Of a DNA stretch of 64,000 nt, positions 43,974 to 52,374 are shown one piece after another. The notes beneath the pieces were generated by a model, which did no database searches, had not been told where the DNA came from, and was given only the letters and a program-made list of their open reading frames with translations. Numbering within the stretch: the stretch's first letter is position 1; each line of letters opens with the position of its first letter. Source of the stretch: Maliibacterium massiliense (GTDB taxonomy: Bacteria > Bacillota > Clostridia > Christensenellales > Maliibacteriaceae); NCBI RefSeq assembly GCF_900604345.1, contig NZ_LR026983.1:2294001-2358000 (forward strand). The letters run 5' to 3'. The position numbers and the translations under genes are program-made.

Positions 43974-44204
43974 ATGGAAGAACTCTTAACGTTCCTTGCG
44001 CAGTCGCTCGTAGACAAGCCTGAGAGCGTGGACGTCCGCCGCGTGGAGGACGACGCCACCATCACCTTGGAGCTGCGTGTGGCACCGGAGGATATGGGTC
44101 GGGTGATCGGCAAACAGGGGCGCATCGCCAAGGCGATCCGCACCGTAATGAAGGCCAGCGCTTCGCGTGAAAAGAAAAAAGTCATGGTGGAGATCGTGGG
44201 CTGA
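43974..44204 (+). CDS. khpA: KH-domain RNA-binding protein KhpA
   Basis: 76 residues, a single KH domain with the GxxG loop VIGKQGRIAKAIRTVM. KhpA forms a heterodimer with KhpB and binds many small RNAs and mRNAs, affecting cell division in Gram-positives. Located between rpsP and rimM as usual. A very strong hairpin terminator follows directly. Confidence 0.95.
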   Translation: MEELLTFLAQSLVDKPESVDVRRVEDDATITLELRVAPEDMGRVIGKQGRIAKAIRTVMKASASREKKKVMVEIVG

Positions 44205-44221
44205 AGAACAGATACACACTC

Positions 44222-44260
44222 CCTGGAGGGAACGGCCACGCGCCGTTCCCTCCAGGTTTT
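44222..44260 (+). terminator. strong terminator/attenuator between khpA and rimM
   Basis: CCTGGAGGGAACGGC (44222-44236) is perfectly complementary to GCCGTTCCCTCCAGG (44242-44256), with a 5-base loop CACGC and TTTT after. No promoter is visible between it and rimM 25 bases on, so it probably sets the ratio of ribosomal protein to RimM/TrmD by partial termination. Confidence 0.9.
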
Positions 44261-44284
44261 AGCTGGTGCAAACAAGGAGAGACT

Positions 44285-44815
44285 ATGCGCAAACTTGCAC
44301 AGCACCTGGTGATCGGCCAGGTGCTTAAACCCCAGGGCGTGCGCGGGGAACTGAAGATAAAGCCCATCACCGACGACCCCCTGCGCTTTGAGGGAATGGA
44401 CCACGTTTATCTGGAGCAACAGGGGCAGATGGTGTGCAAGCGCTGCCACACGGTGCGCGTGCACGATGGCTTTGCCTATCTGCGCATCGAGGGCGTATTT
44501 GACCGGGACCGTGCCGAACAGCTGCGCGGTGCGCTGCTCTATGTGGACCGCGCACACGCCGCGCCGCTTGCCACGGGGCGCTACTATATCGTGGATTTGA
44601 TCGGCTGCGCAGTGGTAAACGCGCAAGGGGAGGCGCTGGGCACCCTGCGCGAGGTCATCCAGACCGGCGCAAACGACGTCTACGTGATCGACGGCGAAAA
44701 GGGCCATTTTATGCTGCCCGCCCTGAAAAGCGTGCTGCTTGCGGTGGACATTGACCAGGGCGTCATCACCGTGGACGAAAGCGCGCTGCTGGAGGTGGAT
44801 GCGGGTGCATATTGA
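44285..44815 (+). CDS. rimM: 16S rRNA processing protein RimM
   Basis: 176 residues. N-terminal RimM barrel (IGQVLKPQGVRGELKIKP) and C-terminal PRC barrel (YYIVDLIGCAVVNAQGEALG; ANDVYVI). It helps assemble the 30S head with S19. AAGGAGAG precedes ATG 44285. The stop overlaps the trmD start. Confidence 0.95.
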   Translation: MRKLAQHLVIGQVLKPQGVRGELKIKPITDDPLRFEGMDHVYLEQQGQMVCKRCHTVRVHDGFAYLRIEGVFDRDRAEQLRGALLYVDRAHAAPLATGRYYIVDLIGCAVVNAQGEALGTLREVIQTGANDVYVIDGEKGHFMLPALKSVLLAVDIDQGVITVDESALLEVDAGAY

Positions 44816-45536
44816 CGTGCTGAGCCTGTTCCCCGAGATGTTTGCGGGGGTGCTGGGCGCGAGCATCCTCAAGCGCGCCATCGATAAGGGGTTTATCAGC
44901 GTGGCGCTGCACAATATCCGCGATTATGCGGATAATAAGCACCGCCAGGTGGACGACTACGCCTTTGGCGGGGGCACGGGCCTTGTGATGATGCCCCAGC
45001 CCATCTTTGACTGCATGGCGCACGTGACGCCTGAAGGCTGGCGGGGCAGGCGCATCTACCTCTCGCCCCAGGGGCGGCCGCTGAGCGACGCGCGCGTGCG
45101 TGCGCTTGCAAAGGAACCGGCGCTGGTGCTGCTGTGCGGCCACTACGAGGGGGTGGATCAGCGCGTGATCGACGCACTGGTGGATGAGGAGATCTCCATC
45201 GGTGATTACGTGCTCACCGGCGGGGAGCTGCCCGCCATGGTGCTCATCGACGCGGTGGCGCGGCAGATCCCCGGCGTGCTGGGCAACGCGCTGGGCAGCC
45301 AGGAGGAATCCTTTGCCGCGGACCTGCTGGAGTACCCGCAGTACACCCGTCCGGCGGATTTCCGCGGCCGGCGCGTGCCCGAGGTGCTGCTATCGGGCCA
45401 TCATGCCCATATTGTCAAGTGGCGCAGGGAGCAGGCGCTGCAAAAGACCGCACGCGTGCGGCCCGACCTGCTTGCGCGCGCCGTGCTTTCGGACGAGGAG
45501 CGCGCCCTTGTGGCAAATGGGAAAAAATCAGAATAA
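44805..45536 (+). CDS. trmD: tRNA (guanine37-N1)-methyltransferase TrmD
   Basis: 243 residues from GTG 44805 (GGAGGT 44791-44796, 8 bases). The SPOUT trefoil-knot enzyme: MHIDVLSLFPEMFAGVLG-like start, YAFGGGTGLVMMPQP, LSPQGRPLSD, LCGHYEGVDQRV and SIGDYVLTGGELPA. It methylates G37 next to the anticodon, preventing frameshifts. Coupled to rimM. Confidence 0.97.
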   Translation: MHIDVLSLFPEMFAGVLGASILKRAIDKGFISVALHNIRDYADNKHRQVDDYAFGGGTGLVMMPQPIFDCMAHVTPEGWRGRRIYLSPQGRPLSDARVRALAKEPALVLLCGHYEGVDQRVIDALVDEEISIGDYVLTGGELPAMVLIDAVARQIPGVLGNALGSQEESFAADLLEYPQYTRPADFRGRRVPEVLLSGHHAHIVKWRREQALQKTARVRPDLLARAVLSDEERALVANGKKSE

Positions 45537-45539
45537 CCG

Positions 45540-45569
45540 TTGCCATCTTTGATGGACATATGTTATAAT
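45540..45569 (+). promoter_or_regulatory. promoter of rplS
   Basis: TTGCCA (45540-45545), an 18-base spacer and TGtTATAAT (45561-45569). About 75 bases of leader precede rplS; an L19-type autoregulatory leader is possible there but I cannot confirm one. Confidence 0.7.
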
Positions 45570-45649
45570 ATCACGCGTGTAATGATTATCAACGGACGGT
45601 CCTCTGCGTCAAACGGCACGAACGTCTATGAGGAGAGGAGAGACTAGGT

Positions 45650-46003
45650 ATGAGCGATATCATCCGTGCAATTGAGTCGGAACAGCTCCGAGGCGACCTG
45701 CCCGAAATCCGCATTGGCGACACCGTGCGTCTGCAGGTGAAAGTTGTTGAGGGCACTCGTGAACGTTTGCAGGCATTTGAAGGCACTGTCATCGCCAGGA
45801 AACATGGCGGTCTGCAGGAGACCTTCACCGTGCGCCGCGTGTCTTACGGCATTGGTGTGGAGCGCACGTTCCCCATCCATTCGCCCCGCCTTGCGGAGAT
45901 CAAGGTCATCCGCAGCGGCAAGGCCCGCCGTGCGAAGCTGTACTACCTGCGCGACCGCGTGGGCAAGGCAGCGCGCCTGAAGGAAGTGCAGAAGGGCCGC
46001 TGA
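45650..46003 (+). CDS. rplS: 50S ribosomal protein L19
   Basis: 117 residues. The L19 signature is complete: [49 protein letters not shown], then [22 protein letters not shown]. It sits at the subunit interface. AGGAGAGGAGAG upstream of ATG 45650. Has its own promoter and terminator. Confidence 0.98.
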   Translation: MSDIIRAIESEQLRGDLPEIRIGDTVRLQVKVVEGTRERLQAFEGTVIARKHGGLQETFTVRRVSYGIGVERTFPIHSPRLAEIKVIRSGKARRAKLYYLRDRVGKAARLKEVQKGR

Positions 46004-46037
46004 GGCTTCGATGCGCCAAGGTTCGTAAAAAGACAGG

Positions 46038-46070
46038 GGATGTGCCCGGGCGGGCGCATCCTTTGTTTTT
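46038..46070 (+). terminator. terminator after rplS
   Basis: GGATGTGCCC (46038-46047) pairs with GGGCGCATCC (46052-46061, one G-T), followed by TTTGTTTTT. Confidence 0.88.
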
Positions 46071-46093
46071 GACGTGCGGCACAGAATTACGCA

Positions 46094-46122
46094 TTGTGTT
46101 GCAAAGCGATCTATGGTAGAAT
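46094..46122 (+). promoter_or_regulatory. promoter of the thiamin operon
   Basis: TTGTGT (46094-46099), a 17-base spacer and TAGAAT (46117-46122) with TGg before it. Confidence 0.7.
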
Positions 46123-46140
46123 AACGACAATTGCATATGC

Positions 46141-46230
46141 GTGTTTGCGGGGGAACCATTTGGTTGAGAAGGTAAAACCTGACCCTTTGAACCTGTTCGT
46201 TAATACGGGCGTAGGGAAGCAGCGCAACGT
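46141..46230 (+). promoter_or_regulatory. TPP riboswitch (THI element)
   Basis: Contains the highly conserved thi-box segments: GGGGGAACC..., the TGAGA-like pyrimidine-sensor helix sequence GGTTGAGAAGG, ACCTGACCCTTTGAACCTG, then a stem ending GGGCGTAGGGAAGC. The closing stem can pair GTTTGCG (46143-46149) with CGCAAC (46223-46228). It binds thiamin pyrophosphate and should switch off the thi genes downstream. Confidence 0.95.
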
Positions 46231-46245
46231 GGCTGAATGTTACAA

Positions 46246-46273
46246 AGTGCTTGCCTATGGCGGGCGCTTTTTT
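46246..46273 (+). terminator. riboswitch-controlled terminator
   Basis: AGTGCTTGCC (46246-46255) pairs with GGCGGGCGCT (46259-46268), with a 3-base loop and six T. It lies 16 bases after the aptamer and before thiM, so it is the expression platform of the TPP switch. Confidence 0.9.
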
Positions 46274-46337
46274 CGTGTATAGGGCAAAGGCGCAGGCGTG
46301 CAGTGCAAAACGATACGCAAAAGGGGTAGAAGAATCC

Positions 46338-47162
46338 ATGTTTGAGCAAATCATCGAAAAAGTGCGCAGCCAGGTGCCGCTTGTGCACTGCATCACCAAC
46401 TATGTCACGGTCAACGACGTGGCCAACATGGTGCTGGCGTGCGGGGCTTCGCCCATCATGGCGGACGACGAGGCCGAGGCGGCGGACATCACGTCCATCT
46501 GCAACAGCCTTATGATCAACATCGGCACGCTCAACGCGCGTACCATCGCATCCATGCTGCTGGCGGGCGCGCGTGCAAACGCGCTGGGGCATCCCGTGGT
46601 GCTGGACCCGGTGGGCGCGGGCGCCTCGGCACTGCGCACCCAGACCACGCTGCGCCTGCTTGAAAAGATCCACTTCAGCGTGATCCGCGGCAACTTTTCC
46701 GAGATCAAGACCGTGGCCCAGGGCAGCGGCACCACCAAGGGCGTGGACGCGGACGCTTCAGATGCCATCTGTGAGGAAAATTTGGACGAGGTGGTGGCTT
46801 TTATCAAACGCCTCGCCCAAAGCACGGGCGCGGTGATCGCGGTGACGGGCGCCATCGACGTGGTTGCAGACGCGCAGCGCGCCTGTATCATCCGCAACGG
46901 CAACGCCAGGATGTCCAAAATAACCGGCACAGGGTGCATGCTCTCGGGCGTGGTGGCCGGCTGGTGCGGCGCGCATCCGGACAGGATGCTGGAGGCAGCC
47001 GCTGCGGCCGTGTGCGCCATGGGCGTCTGCGGCGAGATGGGCGTGGCAAAGATGCAGGCCCAGCAGGCGGGCACGTCCAGCCTGCGCACCTACATCATCG
47101 ACGCGATGAGCAACCTGGATACCCCGCAGCTGATGGGAGGTGCGCGCGTTGAGGTGCGATAA
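46338..47162 (+). CDS. thiM: hydroxyethylthiazole kinase
   Basis: 274 residues. Ribokinase-like fold: VHCITNYVTVNDVANM, ASPIMADDEAEA, VVLDPVGAGAS, and the catalytic ITGTGCMLSG anion hole. It phosphorylates the thiazole alcohol for salvage into thiamin. First gene after the riboswitch; its end overlaps thiE by 14 bases. Confidence 0.96.
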   Translation: MFEQIIEKVRSQVPLVHCITNYVTVNDVANMVLACGASPIMADDEAEAADITSICNSLMINIGTLNARTIASMLLAGARANALGHPVVLDPVGAGASALRTQTTLRLLEKIHFSVIRGNFSEIKTVAQGSGTTKGVDADASDAICEENLDEVVAFIKRLAQSTGAVIAVTGAIDVVADAQRACIIRNGNARMSKITGTGCMLSGVVAGWCGAHPDRMLEAAAAAVCAMGVCGEMGVAKMQAQQAGTSSLRTYIIDAMSNLDTPQLMGGARVEVR

Positions 47163-47784
47163 GGCGAGCATGCGGCTCTACGCGGTGACGGACCGTGCCT
47201 GGCTGCGCGGCCGCAGCCTTAATCAGATGGTGCGGGACGCCATCGCGGGGGGCGCGACGTTTGTGCAGCTGCGTGAAAAACAGGCCGACCATGCTACTTT
47301 TGTGGCGCTTGCAAGGGAGCTATTGCCCATCTGCCGTCAGGCGGGCGTGCCCTTTGTGATTGACGACGACATCGATGTGGCGCTGGCGGTGGACGCAGAC
47401 GGCGTGCACGTGGGCCAGAAGGACCTGGAGGCGGGCCGCGCGCGCGCGCAGCTGGGCGCGGGCAAGATACTGGGCGTCTCCGCCCAGAGCGTGGCGCAGG
47501 CCCTGCGCGCGCAGGAGGCGGGCGCGGACTATCTGGGCGTGGGCGCGGTGTTCGCCACATCCACCAAACAGGACGCCTCGGAGGTATCCCACCAGACGCT
47601 GCGGGAGATCTGCGCGGCGGTGGACATCCCGGTTGTGGCTATCGGCGGCATCAACGAGGGCAACGTCCTGCAGCTGTCGGGCACGGGCGTGGACGGCGTG
47701 GCGGTGGTATCCGCCATCTTCGCGGCGGACAATCCCAGGGGGGCCGCGGCGCGCCTTGCGGCGCTGGTGCAGGAGATCGTATGA
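47149..47784 (+). CDS. thiE: thiamin-phosphate synthase
   Basis: 211 residues from TTG 47149 (GGGAGG 8 bases upstream); ATG 47170 is an alternative that would drop seven residues. TIM barrel with LYAVTDRAWL, GGATFVQLREK, VPFVIDDDIDVAL, GVHVGQKD, and the phosphate loop VVAIGGINEGNV. It joins HMP-PP and thiazole phosphate to thiamin phosphate. Overlaps thiM and, by ATGA, the HAD gene. Confidence 0.95.
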   Translation: MRCDKASMRLYAVTDRAWLRGRSLNQMVRDAIAGGATFVQLREKQADHATFVALARELLPICRQAGVPFVIDDDIDVALAVDADGVHVGQKDLEAGRARAQLGAGKILGVSAQSVAQALRAQEAGADYLGVGAVFATSTKQDASEVSHQTLREICAAVDIPVVAIGGINEGNVLQLSGTGVDGVAVVSAIFAADNPRGAAARLAALVQEIV

Positions 47785-48413
47785 TACAGGGCGCGATTTT
47801 TGATCTGGACGGCACGCTGCTCGATTCGCTGGGCCTGTGGCTGACGCTGCCCTACGACCTGCTGGCGCGCCAGGGCGTCTGCTGCAGCGATCCGCACCTG
47901 GTGCAGGAGCTCTCCAGCATGAGCCTGCGCGAGGCGGTGGCAACTGTGAAGGAGCGCTTTGGGCTTGCGGCGGATGTGGAGACGCTTATGGCGCAGTGCA
48001 CGGACATCATCCGCCGCGGCTACGAGGAAAAGGTGGAGCTGATGCCGGGTGTGCGCGCCTTTTTGACGGCGCTGGCGTGCAAGGGGGTGCCCATGTGCGT
48101 GGCCACGGCGTCGGACAGGCGCCAGGCGGACGCGGCGCTGCGGCGCCTTGGCGTGCGGCGCTATTTTTCCTTTGTTTTGACCGACGAGGACGTGGGCGCA
48201 AGCAAGCGGCAGCCTGCCATTTACCTGGAGGCCGCGCGTCGTATGGGCGTGCAGCCCGAGGCGTGCCTGGTCTTTGAGGACGCGCCCCACGCGATCAAAA
48301 CCGCGCAGGAAGCGGGTTTTCGTGTCTGCGCGATGGGCAAGGAGACGCACGGCCTGCCCTGCGCGCTGCACATGACGAGTTTTGAGGAAGGTTTGGAGGC
48401 AGTTTATGTTTAA
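47781..48413 (+). CDS. HAD-family phosphatase in the thiamin operon
   Basis: 210 residues. HAD motif I FDLDGTLLDSL with the nucleophile Asp and acid/base Asp, a helical cap (about 18-85), motif II Thr/Ser in CVATASDRRQ, motif III Lys (SKRQPAIYL) and motif IV VFEDAPHAIKTA. Substrates of such beta-phosphoglucomutase-like HADs are broad. Its position between thiE and thiD with overlapping ends suggests it removes a phosphate from thiamin phosphate or a precursor, or clears toxic intermediates; this is inference from context. Confidence 0.85.
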   Translation: MIQGAIFDLDGTLLDSLGLWLTLPYDLLARQGVCCSDPHLVQELSSMSLREAVATVKERFGLAADVETLMAQCTDIIRRGYEEKVELMPGVRAFLTALACKGVPMCVATASDRRQADAALRRLGVRRYFSFVLTDEDVGASKRQPAIYLEAARRMGVQPEACLVFEDAPHAIKTAQEAGFRVCAMGKETHGLPCALHMTSFEEGLEAVYV

Positions 48414-49200
48414 GGCATTGACCATTGCGGGCACCGATCCCACGGGCGGCGCCGGCGTACAGGCGGATTTGAAGACCTTTGCAGCGCATAAGGTGTTTGG
48501 CATGAGTGTCATCACGGCAGTGCTGGCCCAGAATACATGCGGCGTGCAGGCGGTGGAGAATATCTCTACGCAGATGGTGCGCGCGCAGATGGACGCGGTG
48601 TTTACCGATATCATGCCCGACGCGGTGAAGATCGGCATGGTGTCCAACGTGCCCATCATCGATACGATCATTTGCGCTCTGGAGGATTACAAGCCGCGGC
48701 CCATCGTGCTGGATACCGTGATGGTATCCACCAGCCGCCACCGCCTGCTGGAGGCGGAGGCAGAGCAGCACCTGATCGCGCACCTGATCCCGCGCGCGGA
48801 CATCATCACCCCCAATATCCCCGAGGCGGAGGTGCTCTGCGGCTTTGCAATCACAAGCGAACAGGACATGCTGCGCGCCGCCGAGGCCATCGCGTGCTAC
48901 TTTGACGGCTACATCATGATCAAAGGCGGCCATTTTGCCGATGGCTGCAATGATCTGCTCTATCGCGCTGGCAGTGCCCACTGGCTGCGCGGCAGCTTCG
49001 TTGCGACGAAAAATACCCACGGCACGGGCTGCACACTTTCCTCAGCCATTGCGGCCAATTTGGCGTGCGGCAAGCCCATGCTCGACGCGGTGGCGCAGGC
49101 CAAGGCGTACGTGGCGGGCGCACTGGCCGCGGGGCTGGACTTGGGTCGCGGCAACGGCCCGCTTGACCACACGTACGCCCTGGAAATCACGCGCGCGTAA
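48406..49200 (+). CDS. thiD: HMP/HMP-P kinase
   Basis: 264 residues from ATG 48406 (GGAGG 6 bases upstream). Ribokinase fold with TIAGTDPTGGAGVQADLKT at the start, PDAVKIGMVSN, ITPNIPEAEVLCG and NTHGTGCTLSSAI with the catalytic Asp-like/anion-hole region. It phosphorylates hydroxymethylpyrimidine twice. thiC, thiG and thiS are not here, so this operon covers salvage and coupling only. Ends at a strong terminator. Confidence 0.96.
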   Translation: MFKALTIAGTDPTGGAGVQADLKTFAAHKVFGMSVITAVLAQNTCGVQAVENISTQMVRAQMDAVFTDIMPDAVKIGMVSNVPIIDTIICALEDYKPRPIVLDTVMVSTSRHRLLEAEAEQHLIAHLIPRADIITPNIPEAEVLCGFAITSEQDMLRAAEAIACYFDGYIMIKGGHFADGCNDLLYRAGSAHWLRGSFVATKNTHGTGCTLSSAIAANLACGKPMLDAVAQAKAYVAGALAAGLDLGRGNGPLDHTYALEITRA

Positions 49201-49223
49201 TCTTCGTTTAGCGCAAATGGCTT

Positions 49224-49259
49224 CCGGCGCATCCGCATGTGCGGATGCGCCGGTTTTTT
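49224..49259 (+). terminator. terminator of the thiamin operon
   Basis: CCGGCGCATCCGC (49224-49236) pairs with GCGGATGCGCCGG (49241-49253) around a 4-base loop, with TTTTTT after. Confidence 0.95.
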
Positions 49260-49388
49260 ATTCGTGATACATGCAATGGCAGTATGCATGATATGCAATA
49301 AAATGAAATGAAAACTGCAAATCAAGCTGTATTAGGCCCTGATTAAATGGCGTTATGAAGGAAATTGGAAAAATCCTGCAAGTGCACC

Positions 49389-49417
49389 TTGACTTTTCTG
49401 TGTAAAACGGGTACATT
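49389..49417 (+). promoter_or_regulatory. promoter of citrate synthase
   Basis: TTGACT (49389-49394), a 17-base spacer and TACATT (49412-49417), 72 bases before the gene. The A+T-rich stretch before it (49261-49388) holds no gene. Confidence 0.65.
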
Positions 49418-49488
49418 GGATGATATCGATTGCATAAAAAGAATGTGAAGCGTGTATCGCATGCGCCCGGGCAGGGAGAAAGAGGTTG

Positions 49489-50886
49489 ATGAAGATGTTT
49501 AATATACCCATGCACAATCAGGAGATGACGGAGGCTGCCGCCGCCCATGAGAAGTCCTTAGAGCAGCTTACCGAACAGCTGACCAGCTGCAACGTCTTTG
49601 ATCCCGAGGATTTTCAGCGCTACCACGTCAAGCGCGGCCTGCGCAACAGCGACGGCACAGGCGTGCTTGCGGGCCTGACCAACGTGTGCAACGTGCACGG
49701 CTATGTGCTGGACGAGGGAGAGAAGTCGCCCATCGACGGCCAGCTGGTCTACCGCGGGGTGGACGTCACCGAGCTTGTGCGCGGCTGCATTGCAGAAAAC
49801 CGCTTTGGCTATGAGGAGTGCGTGTGGCTGCTGCTGTTTGGCTCGCTGCCCACGCGCGCGCAGCTCGATAGCCTGCGCGACGTGCTGGCCTACTACCGCG
49901 AGCTGCCCGAGGGCTTTATCGAGGATATGATCCTGCGCGCACCCTGCAAGGATATCATGAACAAGCTGGCCTCCTCGGTGCTGGCGCTCTACGCATACGA
50001 CGAGAATCCGGACGACACGTCCATCAAAAACGTGCTGCGCCAGTCGCTGCAGCTAATCGCGCGCATGCCCCAGATCATGGTGGCCTCCTACCAGGTAAAG
50101 CGCCGCTATTTTGACCACAAGAGCATGTACGTGCACTCGCCCAAGCAGGAGCACTCCATGGCCGAGACCATATTGCGCACCATGCGCTCCAACAAGTCCT
50201 TTGAGGAGGAGGAAGCGCACCTGCTGGACCTCTGCCTGGTTCTGCACGCTGAGCACGGCGGCGGCAACAACTCCACGTTCGTCACCCGCGCTGTCTCTTC
50301 TTCAGGATCGGATACCTACAGCGCCATCGCCGCGGGTATCGGCGCGCTCAAGGGGCCCAAGCACGGCGGCGCCAATCTCAAGGTGATCGAGATGCTGCAC
50401 GCCATCGAGGAAGGGGTGGACAACTGGGAGGACGATTCCCAAGTCAAAGACTTCCTTTATAAACTGGTCAGCAAGGAGGCGGGCGACCGCTCCGGCCTGA
50501 TCTACGGCATGGGCCACGCGGTTTACACCAAGAGCGACCCGCGCGCGGTCATTCTCAAGGAAAACGCCATGAAACTGGCCGGCCGCAAGGGGTATGAGGC
50601 ACAGTTCCGCCTGCTGGACGCGGTGGAGCGCCTGACGCCGGAGATCCTGGCTGAGCGCAAGGGGGGCGATAAGCTCATCTGCGCCAACGTCGACCTCTAT
50701 TCCGGCCTGGTGTACGAGATGCTGGGCATCCCCGTGGAGCTCAACACGCCTATCTTTGCCGTGGCGCGCATGGCGGGCTGGTGCGCGCACCGCATCGAGG
50801 AGATCGCCACCGGCGGCCGCATCATGCGCCCCGCCTACAAGGCGATGTCCAGCCCCAAGGCGTACGTGCCGCTTTCGGAACGATAA
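49489..50886 (+). CDS. citrate/2-methylcitrate synthase
   Basis: 465 residues from ATG 49489 (GAGG close upstream; ATG 49495 would have better spacing). Catalytic residues of type II-like bacterial citrate synthases are recognisable: the first His in LHAEHGGGNNSTF, the second in YGMGHAVYTKSDPR, and the Asp in ANVDLYSGLVYEML. An N-terminal extension of about 50 residues precedes the usual core. It condenses oxaloacetate with acetyl-CoA, feeding 2-oxoglutarate/glutamate synthesis in a probably incomplete cycle. Aconitase and isocitrate dehydrogenase are not adjacent. Confidence 0.94.
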   Translation: MKMFNIPMHNQEMTEAAAAHEKSLEQLTEQLTSCNVFDPEDFQRYHVKRGLRNSDGTGVLAGLTNVCNVHGYVLDEGEKSPIDGQLVYRGVDVTELVRGCIAENRFGYEECVWLLLFGSLPTRAQLDSLRDVLAYYRELPEGFIEDMILRAPCKDIMNKLASSVLALYAYDENPDDTSIKNVLRQSLQLIARMPQIMVASYQVKRRYFDHKSMYVHSPKQEHSMAETILRTMRSNKSFEEEEAHLLDLCLVLHAEHGGGNNSTFVTRAVSSSGSDTYSAIAAGIGALKGPKHGGANLKVIEMLHAIEEGVDNWEDDSQVKDFLYKLVSKEAGDRSGLIYGMGHAVYTKSDPRAVILKENAMKLAGRKGYEAQFRLLDAVERLTPEILAERKGGDKLICANVDLYSGLVYEMLGIPVELNTPIFAVARMAGWCAHRIEEIATGGRIMRPAYKAMSSPKAYVPLSER

Positions 50887-50903
50887 CTGCAAAGGATGAT
50901 GTT

Positions 50904-50938
50904 AACGCCGCGGACAGCGCCCGCGGCGTTTGTTTTTT
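50904..50938. terminator. terminator between citrate synthase and DUF3788 gene
   Basis: AACGCCGCGG (50904-50913) and CCGCGGCGTT (50921-50930) with a 7-base loop, then TGTTTTTT. It lies exactly at the end of the convergent minus-strand gene. Confidence 0.9.
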
Positions 50939-51383
50939 ATCCTGCACCTGCGCGCTTTTTCCCGGCGCGCGCCCGGCAGGCGATGAGCTTCAGCAGGTCC
51001 GCAAGGATTTCCGGCGTATCCACCCGCAGCATCAGCCACTGGCTCCCCTGAAAAGGCTCGGTATCCTGATAAAGCTTCTGTGTATACGCGCTGCAGGAAG
51101 CGACCAGTAGGTCCGCCTCCGCCATCTGCCCAGCGGGGATGACCACCATCACGGAGAAGCTGCCAGCCTCGGGATAGGCGGTGCAGAGGTTCCTGCCGCC
51201 CTTTTTGTACTTCAGGTTCCAGCCCGGCTGCATGGTGCAGCCGCTGTAGCTGAGGACCGGAGCCGCGCTGTACGTTGCGGCCATAGCGTCGTTAAATGCT
51301 GCCCAAAGCGGGGAGCCGATGGCCTCCCGCACCTGCGCAGGCGTGGGTTCATGGTCTTTGGCGTACATTTGGGACCAGTTCAT
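50937..51383 (-). CDS. DUF3788 protein
   Basis: 148 residues. The DUF3788 pattern is clear: an N-terminal PTPAQVREAIGSPLWAAF helix, LSYSGCTMQPGWNLKYKKGGR, CTAYPEAGSFSVMVVI and the C-terminal WLMLRVDTPEILADLLKLI. Such small proteins are widespread in gut Clostridia and have no known role. AAAGGAG precedes its ATG, and a TATAAT with extended TGn lies at 51445-51437 on the same strand. Confidence 0.88.
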   Translation of the reverse strand: MNWSQMYAKDHEPTPAQVREAIGSPLWAAFNDAMAATYSAAPVLSYSGCTMQPGWNLKYKKGGRNLCTAYPEAGSFSVMVVIPAGQMAEADLLVASCSAYTQKLYQDTEPFQGSQWLMLRVDTPEILADLLKLIACRARAGKKRAGAG

Positions 51384-51436
51384 GGGAAAACTCCTTTCAT
51401 TCTGCGCATTCTGCGCAACCTACGCAAATTTGTCTC

Positions 51437-51445
51437 ATTATAGCA
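51437..51445 (-). promoter_or_regulatory. extended -10 of the DUF3788 gene
   Basis: On the minus strand this reads TGcTATAAT. No good -35 is seen. It is back to back with the rbgA promoter. Confidence 0.6.
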
Positions 51446-51461
51446 TAGAAATCCCGCGCGG

Positions 51462-51489
51462 TTGCGCTTGCGGGGGCAGGTGTTATAAT
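51462..51489 (+). promoter_or_regulatory. promoter of rbgA-rnhB-yraN
   Basis: TTGCGC (51462-51467), a 16-base spacer and TGtTATAAT (51481-51489). Confidence 0.65.
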
Positions 51490-51526
51490 GGAAAAGAAAT
51501 GCAATTCCCAATAAGGAGGGCGTCTG

Positions 51527-52372
51527 ATGCAGATTCAATGGTACCCGGGGCACATGACCAAGGCGCGGCGCATGCTGCAGGAAAACCTGAAGCTGGTGGA
51601 TCTGGTCATCCTCCTGCTGGACGCGCGCATGCCGCGCGCCAGCCTCAATCCGGATATCGAAACGATGATGCGCGACAAGCGCCGCATCGTGGTGCTCAAC
51701 AAGGCGGATTTGGCGGACCCTGCGGGCACGGCCAAATGGCGCGCGCATTTTCAGGCGCAGGGCGCGCGCGTGCTGGAGCTGACAAGCACGCAGAAAAAGG
51801 CGCGCCAGGGCGTGCTCAAGACCATCGAGCAGGCGGTATCGGACCGCGTGGCGGCCATGAAGGCGCGGGGCGTCAACAAAATTGTGCGGGCCATGGTGGT
51901 GGGCATTCCCAACGTGGGCAAATCCACTTTTATCAATATGCTCACCGGCGCAAGCGTCGCGCGCGCGGCGGACAAGCCAGGCGTGACGCGGGGCAAGCAG
52001 TGGATTCGCGTCGCGCCCCATCTTGAGCTGCTCGATACCCCCGGGCTGCTCTGGCCAAAGTTTGAGGACGCGGCGCTGGCGCATCATCTGGCGTTTTGCG
52101 GGGCCATCCGCGACGAGATCATTGACCAGAGCGAGCTGTGCGCGGAATTATTGGAGACGCTCGCTGCCGGCTGGCCGCAGCTGCTTATGCAGCGCTACAA
52201 GCTGGAGACGCTCGAGGGAAGCGGCGCGGCGCTGCTGGAGGAGATCTGCCGCAAGCGGGGTTTTTTGCTCAAAGGGGGCGCGCTGGACATCGACAGAGGC
52301 GCCCACATTGTGCTCGACGAGTTTCGCGGCGGCAAGATGGGCGGCATTACGCTGGAGCTGCCGGAGGACTAG
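51527..52372 (+). CDS. rbgA: ribosome biogenesis GTPase RbgA (YlqF)
   Basis: 281 residues. Circularly permuted GTPase: N-terminal QWYPGHMTKARRML, G4 LNKADL (about 62) comes before G1 GIPNVGKSTFIN (about 127) and G3 LDTPGLLWPK. The C-terminal helical domain has GFLLKGGALDIDRGA. It matures the 50S subunit by recruiting L16 and others. AAGGAGGG before ATG 51527. rnhB follows after 2 bases. Confidence 0.96.
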   Translation: MQIQWYPGHMTKARRMLQENLKLVDLVILLLDARMPRASLNPDIETMMRDKRRIVVLNKADLADPAGTAKWRAHFQAQGARVLELTSTQKKARQGVLKTIEQAVSDRVAAMKARGVNKIVRAMVVGIPNVGKSTFINMLTGASVARAADKPGVTRGKQWIRVAPHLELLDTPGLLWPKFEDAALAHHLAFCGAIRDEIIDQSELCAELLETLAAGWPQLLMQRYKLETLEGSGAALLEEICRKRGFLLKGGALDIDRGAHIVLDEFRGGKMGGITLELPED

Positions 52373-52374
52373 GC

